64,000 nucleotides of DNA, taken from NCBI GenBank assembly GCA_021372245.1, contig JAJFUV010000174.1, positions 62,001-126,000 on the forward strand. Reading direction: 5' to 3'. A model generated the notes under the pieces. The model was not told where the DNA came from and ran no database searches. It worked only from the letters and a program-made list of their open reading frames with translations. Made by a program: the position numbers and the translations under genes. Every line of letters begins with the position of its first letter. Position 1 is the first letter of the stretch. This DNA is from Terriglobales bacterium. Lineage in GTDB: Bacteria > Acidobacteriota > Terriglobia > Bryobacterales > Bryobacteraceae. Positions 17,749 to 25,687 of the stretch are shown piece by piece.

Positions 17749-19577
17749 GCGGCATTCACGAAAGTCTGTTCGCAGCCGCCCGCTTTTAGCCGCAACACGG
17801 CGCTCACCGGCGTGCGAGCGCCTGTCGCGCCGGTGAGCGCCGTAGTGGCCTCCACAAGGATCATTGCCCCGAGCGCGGGGAAGCTGCGTCCGGCGTAAAG
17901 GTGACGCAGCCGCCGGTGATAACTTTGCACGAAACCGGCAGCGAAATAAGACAGGTCCCTCGCGCCCTTTTTCGTATCGTCCCGCAACGAGGCTGACAGC
18001 CGGCGGCCTTCCAGTCCAAGCCGGATCAAGGCGCGGACATAGAAGGCGTCCGCCGCCAGAAGGGCGCGAATCAGGTGGGGATTGCGCTGCACCGTGCAGA
18101 GGATGTTGGCGGCATTTCGCGGCGCATAGAAGGCGGCGGTCCGGCGGCGCCCTTCCGCCGCGAGCATGGCCGAAACGCTTGAAAGCAGAGGAGGCAGTCC
18201 GCGGGCCGCGGAGTAGTAGAAGGAAACCATGCTGCGGTCTTCCATCACGTCGTAAGTGAATTCGCTGCGCGGCCGTCCCGGAAATGGCCTGCTGGCCTGA
18301 TACACCAACAGCGGAAGTGCGGACAAAGGAGTCTCATATTCATCGAAGTCGCGGAAGTAGCCGAAGGGGATCGCACGGCGCATGGCCGACTGCACCGCCA
18401 CCGACATGCGGGAGTAGACGGGAAAGAAATCCGGATCGCGCTCTCCGGGCGTCGCGAGCCACGTCTCCACCAATTCGCCAGGGACCGCCAGAGTCAACGA
18501 AGACTCCACCGTTGCGGCTTCTCGCGGAGCACTCTCACTGAGCCAGCGATTCACGCGATCGTCGAAACCGTAAGCCTCCGACACAGGCGCCAACCGTATC
18601 GCGGCGCTCGCGCGCGCCAGCGTCTGCCTGTCCGTGTAGCTGAGTTTGAAACTTGAATCCGAATGGGTCTTGCCGACCCTGAGCGCGCTGGCGATCGCAA
18701 GTGTGCTCTGATAAGCGCTTCCCCGTGTGAGCTTGCTCGCCGCTTGCGCGCTATAGACCATGATGCGGCCGTCGTCGCCAGCCTCGACTGCGACGCCAGC
18801 CAGGGCTTCGAGACGCGAAGTCCACTCCTTGCGGCCCACGAACGGCAGGTGTAGTTCGATCACAGGCTCCCGCCGCAGGCCGTGTGTGAGAACGGCCGCG
18901 GCCAAACGCACGTGCTCGTTCTTCTCGTCGACGATACCAGTGAAATCGCCATCGAGCGCGCGCCGGTAGAGCCGCAGCCCCTCCGGTGTGGAATCGAATG
19001 AACAATCGATAAGCGCCGTCTCGCTGGAAGCCTCGCCAAAATGCCACACGAGGTCGGCCGCGCAGATCTTCTCAACCGTCTTCCCGGCGTGGCTGATGAT
19101 GGCGCCTACCAGTCTGCGCGCGGCCTGCAACTTGTCGCTGGAGCCGAGGGCGCTGAGCGTCGCCTGCTGCACGCCTACGATGGCGGCAAGCAACAACGGA
19201 CATTGCTCCGGCAGGTTGGTCGTGCCCGACACTCGTGCCGACAGGCGCGCGCCCAAATTGAGTTGCGTATCACGACTTTTGAACATGCGCAGGCGCAGCC
19301 AGCCGTCGTCGCCGCGGGACACAAGAGCGCGGAAACGGCCGTCCACACACAGGTCCAGCGACGCCTCGATTCCGCTCGCAACCTTCAGGCCCAGATCCGC
19401 TTCGATCACGCCAAGCGTCACTTCCCGCAGCCAGTGGTAGGAGAATACCGGCCGCGCGCGGGCGCTCAGTCGCATTGCACCTTTGACGTCAAACGTGCAT
19501 GCGGAGTGAGCCGGTATCTGAGAGGGGTCATGCAGAGCGGAATTGCAGGTCCAGGTGAAAGGCGACGTGACAGGCAT
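17736..19577 (-). CDS. Hypothetical protein of unknown family (613 aa)
   Basis: I do not recognise this 613-residue protein. It has no signal peptide or clear membrane helix. Composition is balanced with many Ala and Arg and normal codon use, and strong third-position GC supports coding. The N-terminal third is beta-rich with alternating segments (LGLKVASGIEASLDLCVDGRFRALVSRGDDGWLRLRMFKS). A middle part has SSETALIDCSFDSTPEGLRLYRRALDGDFTG. The C-terminal third is helical, with many Ala-Leu-Arg segments ending AGGCEQTFVNAAYRG. No nucleotide-binding, metal or catalytic motif stands out. It is convergent with the GH106 gene (13-bp tail overlap) and divergent from the isomerase-like gene, so it appears to be a single-gene unit. 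Confidence 0.7.
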   Translation of the reverse strand: MPVTSPFTWTCNSALHDPSQIPAHSACTFDVKGAMRLSARARPVFSYHWLREVTLGVIEADLGLKVASGIEASLDLCVDGRFRALVSRGDDGWLRLRMFKSRDTQLNLGARLSARVSGTTNLPEQCPLLLAAIVGVQQATLSALGSSDKLQAARRLVGAIISHAGKTVEKICAADLVWHFGEASSETALIDCSFDSTPEGLRLYRRALDGDFTGIVDEKNEHVRLAAAVLTHGLRREPVIELHLPFVGRKEWTSRLEALAGVAVEAGDDGRIMVYSAQAASKLTRGSAYQSTLAIASALRVGKTHSDSSFKLSYTDRQTLARASAAIRLAPVSEAYGFDDRVNRWLSESAPREAATVESSLTLAVPGELVETWLATPGERDPDFFPVYSRMSVAVQSAMRRAIPFGYFRDFDEYETPLSALPLLVYQASRPFPGRPRSEFTYDVMEDRSMVSFYYSAARGLPPLLSSVSAMLAAEGRRRTAAFYAPRNAANILCTVQRNPHLIRALLAADAFYVRALIRLGLEGRRLSASLRDDTKKGARDLSYFAAGFVQSYHRRLRHLYAGRSFPALGAMILVEATTALTGATGARTPVSAVLRLKAGGCEQTFVNAAYRG

Positions 19578-19774
19578 GCGTTTTGTTTGTGGCCTGGATC
19601 AGACCGGCCGTTTGAGTATACGGATTGCCCGAGCGAAAACCCGCGATTTCGAACACGCCCATCCGCAACCGATCCGGGTAAGTGGCGAGTGTGCCGCAAG
19701 TTGCACGGGCCACAACTTTATTTGCGAAAGCTGTGACTCACTTGGGACCAGCTAAGTTGATACGATAAATAACC

Positions 19775-20620
19775 ATGAACCGCCGATCATTTCTTCACGC
19801 TGCCGCCGGCGTCGCGCCGGCCGCCCTCGTCACGCCCGTTGTTGCCCAGACCGTCACCCGCAAGGGCCGCTTGAAGCAGGCTGCCACCCGCGGTTGCTTT
19901 GGACGCGGCAAGACCATGGAAGAGGTTTGCGCCATCGCGGCGCGCCTGGGTCTGAAAGGCATCGACCTGGTCGGCCCGGCCGATTGGCCCGTGCTGAAGA
20001 AGTACGGCCTGCAGTCCACCATGTGCCCTGGCGGCGGTAAGCTCAGCGAGAACATAAACCATAAGGAGAATCACGCCGCACTAGAGCCGCAGTACCGGGA
20101 GGCGATCGAGCGTGCGGCTGCCTTCGGCGCGCCGAACGTCATTGCCCTCAGCGGCAACAAGCGAGGTATCGCGGACATGGAGGGGTTGGACAACACCGTG
20201 GCCTTCCTCAACAAGATCAAGCCGCTCGCCGAGGACAAGGGCATCACCATCTGCATGGAACTGCTCAACAGCAAGGTGGATCACAAGGACTACCAGTGCG
20301 ACCGCACCTGGTGGGGCGTGGAAGTGATGAAGCGCGTCAATTCGCCGCGCGTCAAGCTGCTCTATGACATCTACCACATGCAGATCATGGAGGGAGACAT
20401 CATCCGCACCATCCGCGACAACATCCAGTACATCGGCCACTTCCACACCGCGGGCAACCCGGGCCGCCACGAGCTGGATTCGACGCAGGAGCTCAACTAC
20501 AAACCCATCGCGCAGGCCATCGTGGACCTAGGATTCACCGGTTACTTCTCGCACGAATACAGTCCGGTCGGCGACGCGCTTGCCGGCCTCGAACTGGCCA
20601 TCTCCACCTGCGACGTGTAG
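19775..20620 (+). CDS. Tat-exported hydroxypyruvate isomerase-like TIM-barrel protein
   Basis: This 281-residue protein has twin-arginine signal MNRRSFLHAAAGVAPAALV. The xylose-isomerase-like TIM barrel of the sugar phosphate isomerase/epimerase superfamily reads LGLKGIDLVGPADWPVLKKYG, ERAAAFGAPNVIALSG, GITICMELLNSKVDHKDYQCD, VKLLYDIYHMQIMEGD and YIGHFHTAGNPGRHELD. The Glu, Asp, His and Glu metal ligands expected of hydroxypyruvate isomerase (Hyi) are present in these segments. Hyi interconverts hydroxypyruvate and tartronate semialdehyde, but exported relatives are common in this phylum and may act on other keto sugars. Its stop codon lies inside a 32-bp perfect palindrome that also holds the annotated miaA start. 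Confidence 0.8.
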   Translation: MNRRSFLHAAAGVAPAALVTPVVAQTVTRKGRLKQAATRGCFGRGKTMEEVCAIAARLGLKGIDLVGPADWPVLKKYGLQSTMCPGGGKLSENINHKENHAALEPQYREAIERAAAFGAPNVIALSGNKRGIADMEGLDNTVAFLNKIKPLAEDKGITICMELLNSKVDHKDYQCDRTWWGVEVMKRVNSPRVKLLYDIYHMQIMEGDIIRTIRDNIQYIGHFHTAGNPGRHELDSTQELNYKPIAQAIVDLGFTGYFSHEYSPVGDALAGLELAISTCDV

Positions 20621-20646
20621 GGGCCGCATATATGCGGCCCCTACAC
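20615..20646. repeat. 32-bp perfect palindrome at the isomerase/miaA junction
   Basis: Bases 20615-20646 are a perfect inverted repeat with arms beginning GTGTAGGGGCCGCATA. It contains the TAG stop of the isomerase gene (20618-20620) and the ATG annotated for miaA (20632-20634). No T-run follows, so it is not a classical terminator. The sequence type (GTAGGGGC arms) resembles short dispersed intergenic palindromes. Within this window I see no second copy. Confidence 0.8.
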
Positions 20647-21579
20647 CCGGTGTCCCCGTTGGTGGCCGTGGTGGGCCCGACGGGAACGGGCAAGAGCGAA
20701 CTCGCTCTGCGTATCGCGGATGAGTTCCACGGCGAAGTCGTCAACTGCGATTCGCTTCAGCTTTACCGCTACTTCGACATCGGCACGGCAAAGCTGCCAC
20801 TGGAGGAGAGGCGCGGAATCCCCCATCATTTGTTGGACATCCTCGACCCGGATGAGACATTCAGCGCCGGAGAATTCGCCCGGCGCGCCCGGGCAACCCT
20901 CCGCGAGATTGCATCGCGAGGTAAGCTGCCGGTGGTCGTGGGCGGGACTGGCTTCTACCTGCGCGCGCTGCTGGAGGGATTGTTCGCCGGACCGGAGCGG
21001 GACGAAGCGCTGCGCGAGCGGCTCATAGTAAGGGAGCGCCGCCGTCCCGGTTCGCTCCACAAACTGCTCGGACGCTTCGATCCTGGTTCGCTTCAACGCA
21101 TCCACGAACGGGATGTTCAGAAGACCATCCGCGCCCTGGAAGTCTGCCTGGCCGCCCGGCACCCCATGTCGCAGATGTTCGCCGGCGGGCGCGAACCGCT
21201 TGAAGGATTTCGAGTGCTGAAACTGGGCCTGGATCCGCCGCGCCAGGATCTCTACCGGCGATTGGATGATCGCTGCAAGTATATGTTCGAGCATGGCTTG
21301 CTGGAGGAAGTTCAGTCCATACTGGCACGAGGATTCGCCGCGTCCGGCAAGCCCTTTGAATCGGTTGGATACAAACAGGCGCTGCAACTGCTGCGAGGTG
21401 AATTGACCCTGAACGAGGCCATCGAAAGCGCCCAGCGCAATACCCGGCGCTACGCAAAACGGCAATGGACCTGGTTCCGCAAGGAACGGGAATTGCAGTG
21501 GTTGAGCGGCTTCGGCGCCGAGGAGGCCACGCAGGCCATTGCTGTCAAGAAAGTTAGCGATTTCCTCAGATATAATTGA
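20632..21579 (+). CDS. miaA: tRNA dimethylallyltransferase
   Basis: MiaA transfers a dimethylallyl group to the N6 of A37 in tRNAs that read codons starting with U. The protein is up to 315 residues, with P-loop VVGPTGTGKSELAL, the substrate motif NCDSLQLYRYFDIGTAKL, PHHLLDILDP, the VVVGGTGFYLRALLEG loop, and the C-terminal segment NTRRYAKRQWTWFRKE that contacts the anticodon stem. The ATG at 20632 sits in the centre of a perfect 32-bp palindrome. In-frame GTG at 20650 or 20662 would lie outside the hairpin and still leave the P-loop intact, so the true start is uncertain. Confidence 0.93.
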   Translation: MRPLHPVSPLVAVVGPTGTGKSELALRIADEFHGEVVNCDSLQLYRYFDIGTAKLPLEERRGIPHHLLDILDPDETFSAGEFARRARATLREIASRGKLPVVVGGTGFYLRALLEGLFAGPERDEALRERLIVRERRRPGSLHKLLGRFDPGSLQRIHERDVQKTIRALEVCLAARHPMSQMFAGGREPLEGFRVLKLGLDPPRQDLYRRLDDRCKYMFEHGLLEEVQSILARGFAASGKPFESVGYKQALQLLRGELTLNEAIESAQRNTRRYAKRQWTWFRKERELQWLSGFGAEEATQAIAVKKVSDFLRYN

Positions 21580-21699
21580 ATTGACCGGCCCGATGACGGA
21601 ACATTTCCGGCGTGGCGCCGTCTTTAGCAAGTGGCATGCATACCATGCATCCCACCGATGAACCGAATGCGTAACATGCAACAAGGAGAAACCAAAATC

Positions 21700-22011
21700 A
21701 TGAAGAGACTGATGTTCAGCTTCGCGATCCTGGCCCTGGCCGTCGCGAGCGCCGACACGTTCCGTGTGACGTTGTTTCAGCCGTCCGTGGTAAGCGGGCA
21801 GGAGCTGAAACCGGGCGAGTACAAGCTCGAAGTCACCGATAGTAAGGTAGTTATCAGCAAGGGGAAGACTGCGGTACAGGCCTCGGTGAAGGTCGAAAAA
21901 GCCGACAGCAAGTTCAAGTCCACCAGCGTGCGATACGCGAATGGAGATGGCAAGCTGACGGTGCAGGAAATCCGCCTCGGCGGAACCACCACCCGGCTCG
22001 TCTTCAACTAA
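21700..22011 (+). CDS. Small exported protein of unknown function
   Basis: This 103-residue protein has signal peptide MKRLMFSFAILALAVASA. It consists of short beta-strand segments (TFRVTLFQPSVVSGQELKPGEYKLEV, KVVISKGKTAVQASVKVE, GKLTVQEIRLGGTTTRLVFN), suggesting a small beta-sandwich or barrel. Similar short proteins with an LKPGEYKLEV-type segment occur widely in Acidobacteria, to my knowledge without a known role. The ATG at 21700 is supported by AAGGAG about 10 bases upstream. A TATAAT at 21571-21576, inside the end of miaA, may give it its own promoter with a leader of about 120 nt. Confidence 0.72.
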   Translation: MKRLMFSFAILALAVASADTFRVTLFQPSVVSGQELKPGEYKLEVTDSKVVISKGKTAVQASVKVEKADSKFKSTSVRYANGDGKLTVQEIRLGGTTTRLVFN

Positions 22012-22025
22012 CCCTCAGGAATCGG

Positions 22026-22065
22026 GGAGCCGTCTGCTAAACTGGAAGTTTGATGCGACGGCTCC
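22026..22065 (+). promoter_or_regulatory. Inverted repeat enclosing the ribosome-binding site and start of the TPR gene
   Basis: GGAGCCGTC at 22026-22034 pairs perfectly with GACGGCTCC at 22057-22065. Inside lies a second stem, AAACT/AGTTT, whose loop is the GGA of the presumed ribosome-binding site. The ATG at 22053 is between the inner and outer stems. In mRNA this would place both initiation signals in a hairpin. Function is inference. Confidence 0.4.
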
Positions 22066-23249
22066 TCTTGCTGTCATCCCTACTTTTTCTCCCCTCCCTG
22101 CTATGCGGCGCGGACACATTCCTCGTGTTGCCGCTGTTCGATTTATCTACCTCACAGAATCTGGACTGGATTGGCGACAGCGTGGCTGAAGCGGTGTCCG
22201 AAGCCCTGACCGACGAGGGCGTCCTGGTTGTGGATCGCGAGGATCTGAAGGAAGCTTGCCGTCGCTTGAGCCTGCGCCCCTACGCGCGGCTTACGAAGGC
22301 CTCGGTGATCAAGATCGCTGAAACCGTGGACGCCACCAGGGTGATGTACGGTTCCTTCGAGTTCCATCCGGTGGTGGGTGCGCTCAACGAAAGCAAAGGC
22401 ACCCTGAGCTTCTCAGCACGCATCCTCAACCTGAAGCAGATGAAGACGGGGGAGGAAATCGTCGAACTGGGCGCACTGGAGGACGTGGCCGCGCTGCAGA
22501 CCCGCATCGCCTGGCAAGCACTCAAGCAGGCATCCCCGCGCAGCGCCACGACAGAGGAAGAATTCCTGCGCAATCGCCCCAAGGTCCGGCTGGACGCCAT
22601 GGAGAGCTACGTGAGGGGCCTGGGAGCCGCCTCCATCGAACAGAAAATCGCTTTGTTCACGAAGGCCGCGAACATGGCCCCGGACTTCATGCCACCATCC
22701 TTCCAACTGGGGCTGCTGTACTGGAATAGAGAGGAATACCGCGCGGCCATAGAGTGGCTTAATAAAGTGAAGCCGCCTGACCCCAGATTCCACCACGCCG
22801 CGTTTCTACTTGGACTCTGCCGCTTCCACACCGCGGATTACGCCGGCGCGCAGGCGGCGTTTCAAACAGTGGCCGATGCCGTGCCGCTCAATGAGGTCTT
22901 CAATGATCTGGGGGCAGCGCAACTGCGGCGCGAACTGCCCGAGGCGGTAGAGAACTTCCGCAAAGCGCTGGCTGGCGATAATTCGGACCCGGTCTACCAT
23001 TTCAATCTGGGCTACGCGCTATGGCGCCAGCGCGATTTTGACGCCGCAGCCGCGAGTTTTCGCTCCGCCCTCGAACGCAACCCGTCCGACACTGTAGCCA
23101 CGTACATGCTCGACCTCTGCGTGCAGAAGAGCGCACCGCGGCCGGGCGACAGCCGCACGACCGATCTGGAGCGCATCAAAGAGAATTACGAAGAGCGCGC
23201 GTACCGCCAACTGAAAGCCGAACTCGGTTCGGCCGCCACACCCAAATAG
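22053..23249 (+). CDS. Exported TolB-N-like/TPR repeat protein
   Basis: This 398-residue protein has signal peptide RRLLLLSSLLFLPSLLCGA. Residues about 20-150 resemble the TolB N-terminal/CsgG-like alpha-beta domain (FLVLPLFDLSTSQNLDWIGDSVAEAVSEAL, GVLVVDREDLKEACRR). TPR units occupy about residues 190-370 (FQLGLLYWNREEYRAAIEWLNKV, FLLGLCRFHTADYAGAQAAFQ, FNLGYALWRQRDFDAAAASFRSALERNPSD). Such proteins usually act as periplasmic scaffolds. The ATG at 22053 is preferred to a TTG at 22050. The initiation region lies in a potential hairpin (22026-22065). Confidence 0.78.
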   Translation: MRRLLLLSSLLFLPSLLCGADTFLVLPLFDLSTSQNLDWIGDSVAEAVSEALTDEGVLVVDREDLKEACRRLSLRPYARLTKASVIKIAETVDATRVMYGSFEFHPVVGALNESKGTLSFSARILNLKQMKTGEEIVELGALEDVAALQTRIAWQALKQASPRSATTEEEFLRNRPKVRLDAMESYVRGLGAASIEQKIALFTKAANMAPDFMPPSFQLGLLYWNREEYRAAIEWLNKVKPPDPRFHHAAFLLGLCRFHTADYAGAQAAFQTVADAVPLNEVFNDLGAAQLRRELPEAVENFRKALAGDNSDPVYHFNLGYALWRQRDFDAAAASFRSALERNPSDTVATYMLDLCVQKSAPRPGDSRTTDLERIKENYEERAYRQLKAELGSAATPK

Positions 23250-23297
23250 CAGGCGGCCCTCAGTTTTCCGACCGGCCCAGTATAGGATAGAAGGAGC

Positions 23298-24056
23298 ATG
23301 GCCGAGTCCGAGTTCGCAATTCGCGTGCGAGATCTCCGCAAGTCGTACGGCGGTAAGCCCGCCGTGGACGGGCTCCGCCTGGAAGTTCCCCGCGGATGCT
23401 TCTTCGGATTCCTGGGGCCGAACGGCGCCGGAAAGACCACCACCATCCGTATGCTCATCGGCCTAGCTCCGCCGGATTCCGGCTCGATCGAGTTGCTGGG
23501 TCTAGCCAGTCCCGATCACGCTATCGAGATCAAGCGGCGCATCGGGCTGGTGCCCGACGAATCGTTGTTGTTCGACCGGCTCACCGGCGGCGAGTTCCTC
23601 GAATTCGTGGGCCGTATGTATGGGTTGGAGCGGCGCGTGGCGCGCGAGCGCACCAGCGAACTGCTCGCGCTCTTCGAACTCGATGGCGAGCGCGGCAAGC
23701 TCATCTCCGAGTACTCCAAGGGGATGCGCAAGCGCGCATCCATGGCCGCGGCCCTCATCCACCGCCCCGACCTACTCCTGCTCGACGAGCCCTTCGAAGG
23801 CGTGGACGCCGTCGGCGCGCGCCTGATGAAGGAACTGCTGCAGAGCCTGGTGCGTGAGGGAGTGACCATCTTCCTCACCAGCCACGTGCTGGAGGTGGTG
23901 GAGCGCCTGTGCGATCGAGTGGCCATCATCAGTCAGGGCAGGCTTGTGCTGGAAGGCATCGCGGAAGAACTGCGGCACGGTGACGAAACGCTGGAAGATC
24001 TGTTCGTGCGCGCCGTAGGCGCCGAGCGGACGCTAGAAAAACTGGAGTGGCTCTAG
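23298..24056 (+). CDS. ABC-2 type exporter, ATP-binding protein
   Basis: This 252-residue ATPase has Walker A GPNGAGKTTT at about residues 42-51, signature segment YSKGMRKRASMAAALIHRP, Walker B LLLLDEPFEGVD and switch His in TSHVLEVVERLCDRVAI. The YSKGM form of the signature is normal for ABC-2 exporters of the CcmA class. It pairs with the permease encoded 4 bases downstream. The substrate is unknown; neighbours give no clear hint. An AAGGAG site precedes the ATG at 23298. Confidence 0.9.
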   Translation: MAESEFAIRVRDLRKSYGGKPAVDGLRLEVPRGCFFGFLGPNGAGKTTTIRMLIGLAPPDSGSIELLGLASPDHAIEIKRRIGLVPDESLLFDRLTGGEFLEFVGRMYGLERRVARERTSELLALFELDGERGKLISEYSKGMRKRASMAAALIHRPDLLLLDEPFEGVDAVGARLMKELLQSLVREGVTIFLTSHVLEVVERLCDRVAIISQGRLVLEGIAEELRHGDETLEDLFVRAVGAERTLEKLEWL

Positions 24057-24060
24057 CGCC

Positions 24061-25665
24061 ATGCCCTCGCAGATGCGGGCGATCCTGTGGGCCGAATGGC
24101 GTTCCCTCGTGCATTTTCGCCCGAGCGAAGGCGTTGCGGGCGCGATCCTGGCCGGCCTGATGGCATTGGCTTGGTACGCGCTTTGGTGCCTGCTGGGCGC
24201 TGCGGCGTACTCGTATGTGATGGTGGCGAGCATCACGAAGCTCGCACACTCGCTGCCGCGGTTCCTGATGTTCGTGCTGCTCTACTGGCAGCTCTCGCCG
24301 GTATTGACGGCGTCGCTCGGTGCATCGTTGGCTCTCGAGAAGTTGCTGGTCTACCCGATTCCGTTTCGCCAACTATTCACCGTGGAGACGCTTCTGCGTC
24401 TCGTCACCAGTTTTGAGGTCATCATCCTGCTCGCTGGCATAACGCTGGGGCTGGCGCGGAATCCCGCGGTCCCGGCGTGGGCGGCGGTGTCGGCCGTCGC
24501 CATATATGGGGCTTCGAACCTGCTGCTTTGCGCCGGATTGCGGCAGGCGCTGGAGCGCATACTGGCCCGTAAGCGCCTGCGCGAGATTCTGCTGCTCGTC
24601 CTGGTTCTTTCGGCCGCGGTCCCGCAGGTGCTTCTCGTGACCGGCATCCCACGTTGGATGGGGCGTCTGTGGGCGGCGCCGCCGCTCGAATGGTGGCCGT
24701 GGACAGTGACGGCAAAATTGGCGCTGGGCACTCGCTGGCCGCTGGGCTGGCTGATGGCAGTAGGGTGGCTTGCGTTGGCGTGGTGGTTCGGCCGCTGGCA
24801 GTTCGCGCGCAGCCTTCGCTTCGACGCCCGCGCCAAAAGCGCCGGTGCGTACGCTCCCAGCAACCGGATGGCTTGGACCGACCGTCTGTTCCGCTGGCCC
24901 GCACTTGTTCTCCCCGACCCCATGGCCGCTGTAATAGAGAAGGAACTGCACAGCCTGGTGCGCACGCCGCGTTTCCGGCTGGTCTTCCTGATGGGCTTCA
25001 CTTTCGGCCCGCTGATCTGGATGCCGATCAGCTTCGGAAGGGAGCAAACCGGGTCGGTTATCGTGTCCAACTACCTGACTTTCGTCAGCGCTTACGCGCT
25101 GCTGCTATTGGGCGATGTAACGTTCTGGAATGCGCTTGGGCTGGACCGTTCAGCGGCTCAATTCTACTACCTGCTGCCAACTCCGTTCAGCCACATCCTG
25201 GCCGCGAAGAACCTGACGGCGCTGGTTGTTGTCCTGGTCGAAGTGACGGTGGTGATGTTGGCCTGCCTGGCGCTCCGGATGCCGCTGGTGGCAGGAAAGG
25301 TCATCGAAGCGTACGCGGTGACTCTTACCCTGAGCGTGTACCTGCTGGCCATGGGTAATCTCAGCTCGGTGTATTACCCCACTGCAGTGCATGCTGAACG
25401 AAGCGGAAGCCCGGGCTCTCCGGTGCGCTTCCGCGCGTTGCTGTTTCTGCTCTATCCGGTTGCCGTCGCTCCCATCGCGCTGGCATACCTGGCCCGCTAC
25501 GCGTTTTCGAGCGGGTTCGCATTCTACCTGGTGCTGGCCGTGGCCGCCGCGCTCGGCGCAATCGTGTACGCAGTGGCAATGGACTCGGCCACGCAAGCCG
25601 CCGACCGCCGCCGGGAGCAGATCCTGGCCGCGTTAGGAGAGGGCGGGAGCGCAGTGGGCGGGTAA
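24061..25665 (+). CDS. ABC-2 type exporter, permease
   Basis: This 534-residue polytopic membrane protein has about ten to twelve hydrophobic segments, for example GVAGAILAGLMALAWYALWC, FLMFVLLYWQLSPVLTASLGA, FEVIILLAGITLGLA and FYLVLAVAAALGAIVYAVAM. It starts 4 bp after the ATPase gene and forms an exporter with it. The first loop and a hydrophilic segment near residues 255-320 (ARAKSAGAYAPSNRMAW, EKELHSLVRTPRFR) are predicted cytoplasmic. The family is large and the substrate is not evident. Confidence 0.82.
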   Translation: MPSQMRAILWAEWRSLVHFRPSEGVAGAILAGLMALAWYALWCLLGAAAYSYVMVASITKLAHSLPRFLMFVLLYWQLSPVLTASLGASLALEKLLVYPIPFRQLFTVETLLRLVTSFEVIILLAGITLGLARNPAVPAWAAVSAVAIYGASNLLLCAGLRQALERILARKRLREILLLVLVLSAAVPQVLLVTGIPRWMGRLWAAPPLEWWPWTVTAKLALGTRWPLGWLMAVGWLALAWWFGRWQFARSLRFDARAKSAGAYAPSNRMAWTDRLFRWPALVLPDPMAAVIEKELHSLVRTPRFRLVFLMGFTFGPLIWMPISFGREQTGSVIVSNYLTFVSAYALLLLGDVTFWNALGLDRSAAQFYYLLPTPFSHILAAKNLTALVVVLVEVTVVMLACLALRMPLVAGKVIEAYAVTLTLSVYLLAMGNLSSVYYPTAVHAERSGSPGSPVRFRALLFLLYPVAVAPIALAYLARYAFSSGFAFYLVLAVAAALGAIVYAVAMDSATQAADRRREQILAALGEGGSAVGG

Positions 25666-25687
25666 GCGAGTTGACGCGGCAGACAAT

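Noticed and set aside
23713..23727. Degenerate ABC signature (YSKGM instead of LSGGQ)
   Set aside because: This form is normal for ABC-2 type exporter ATPases.
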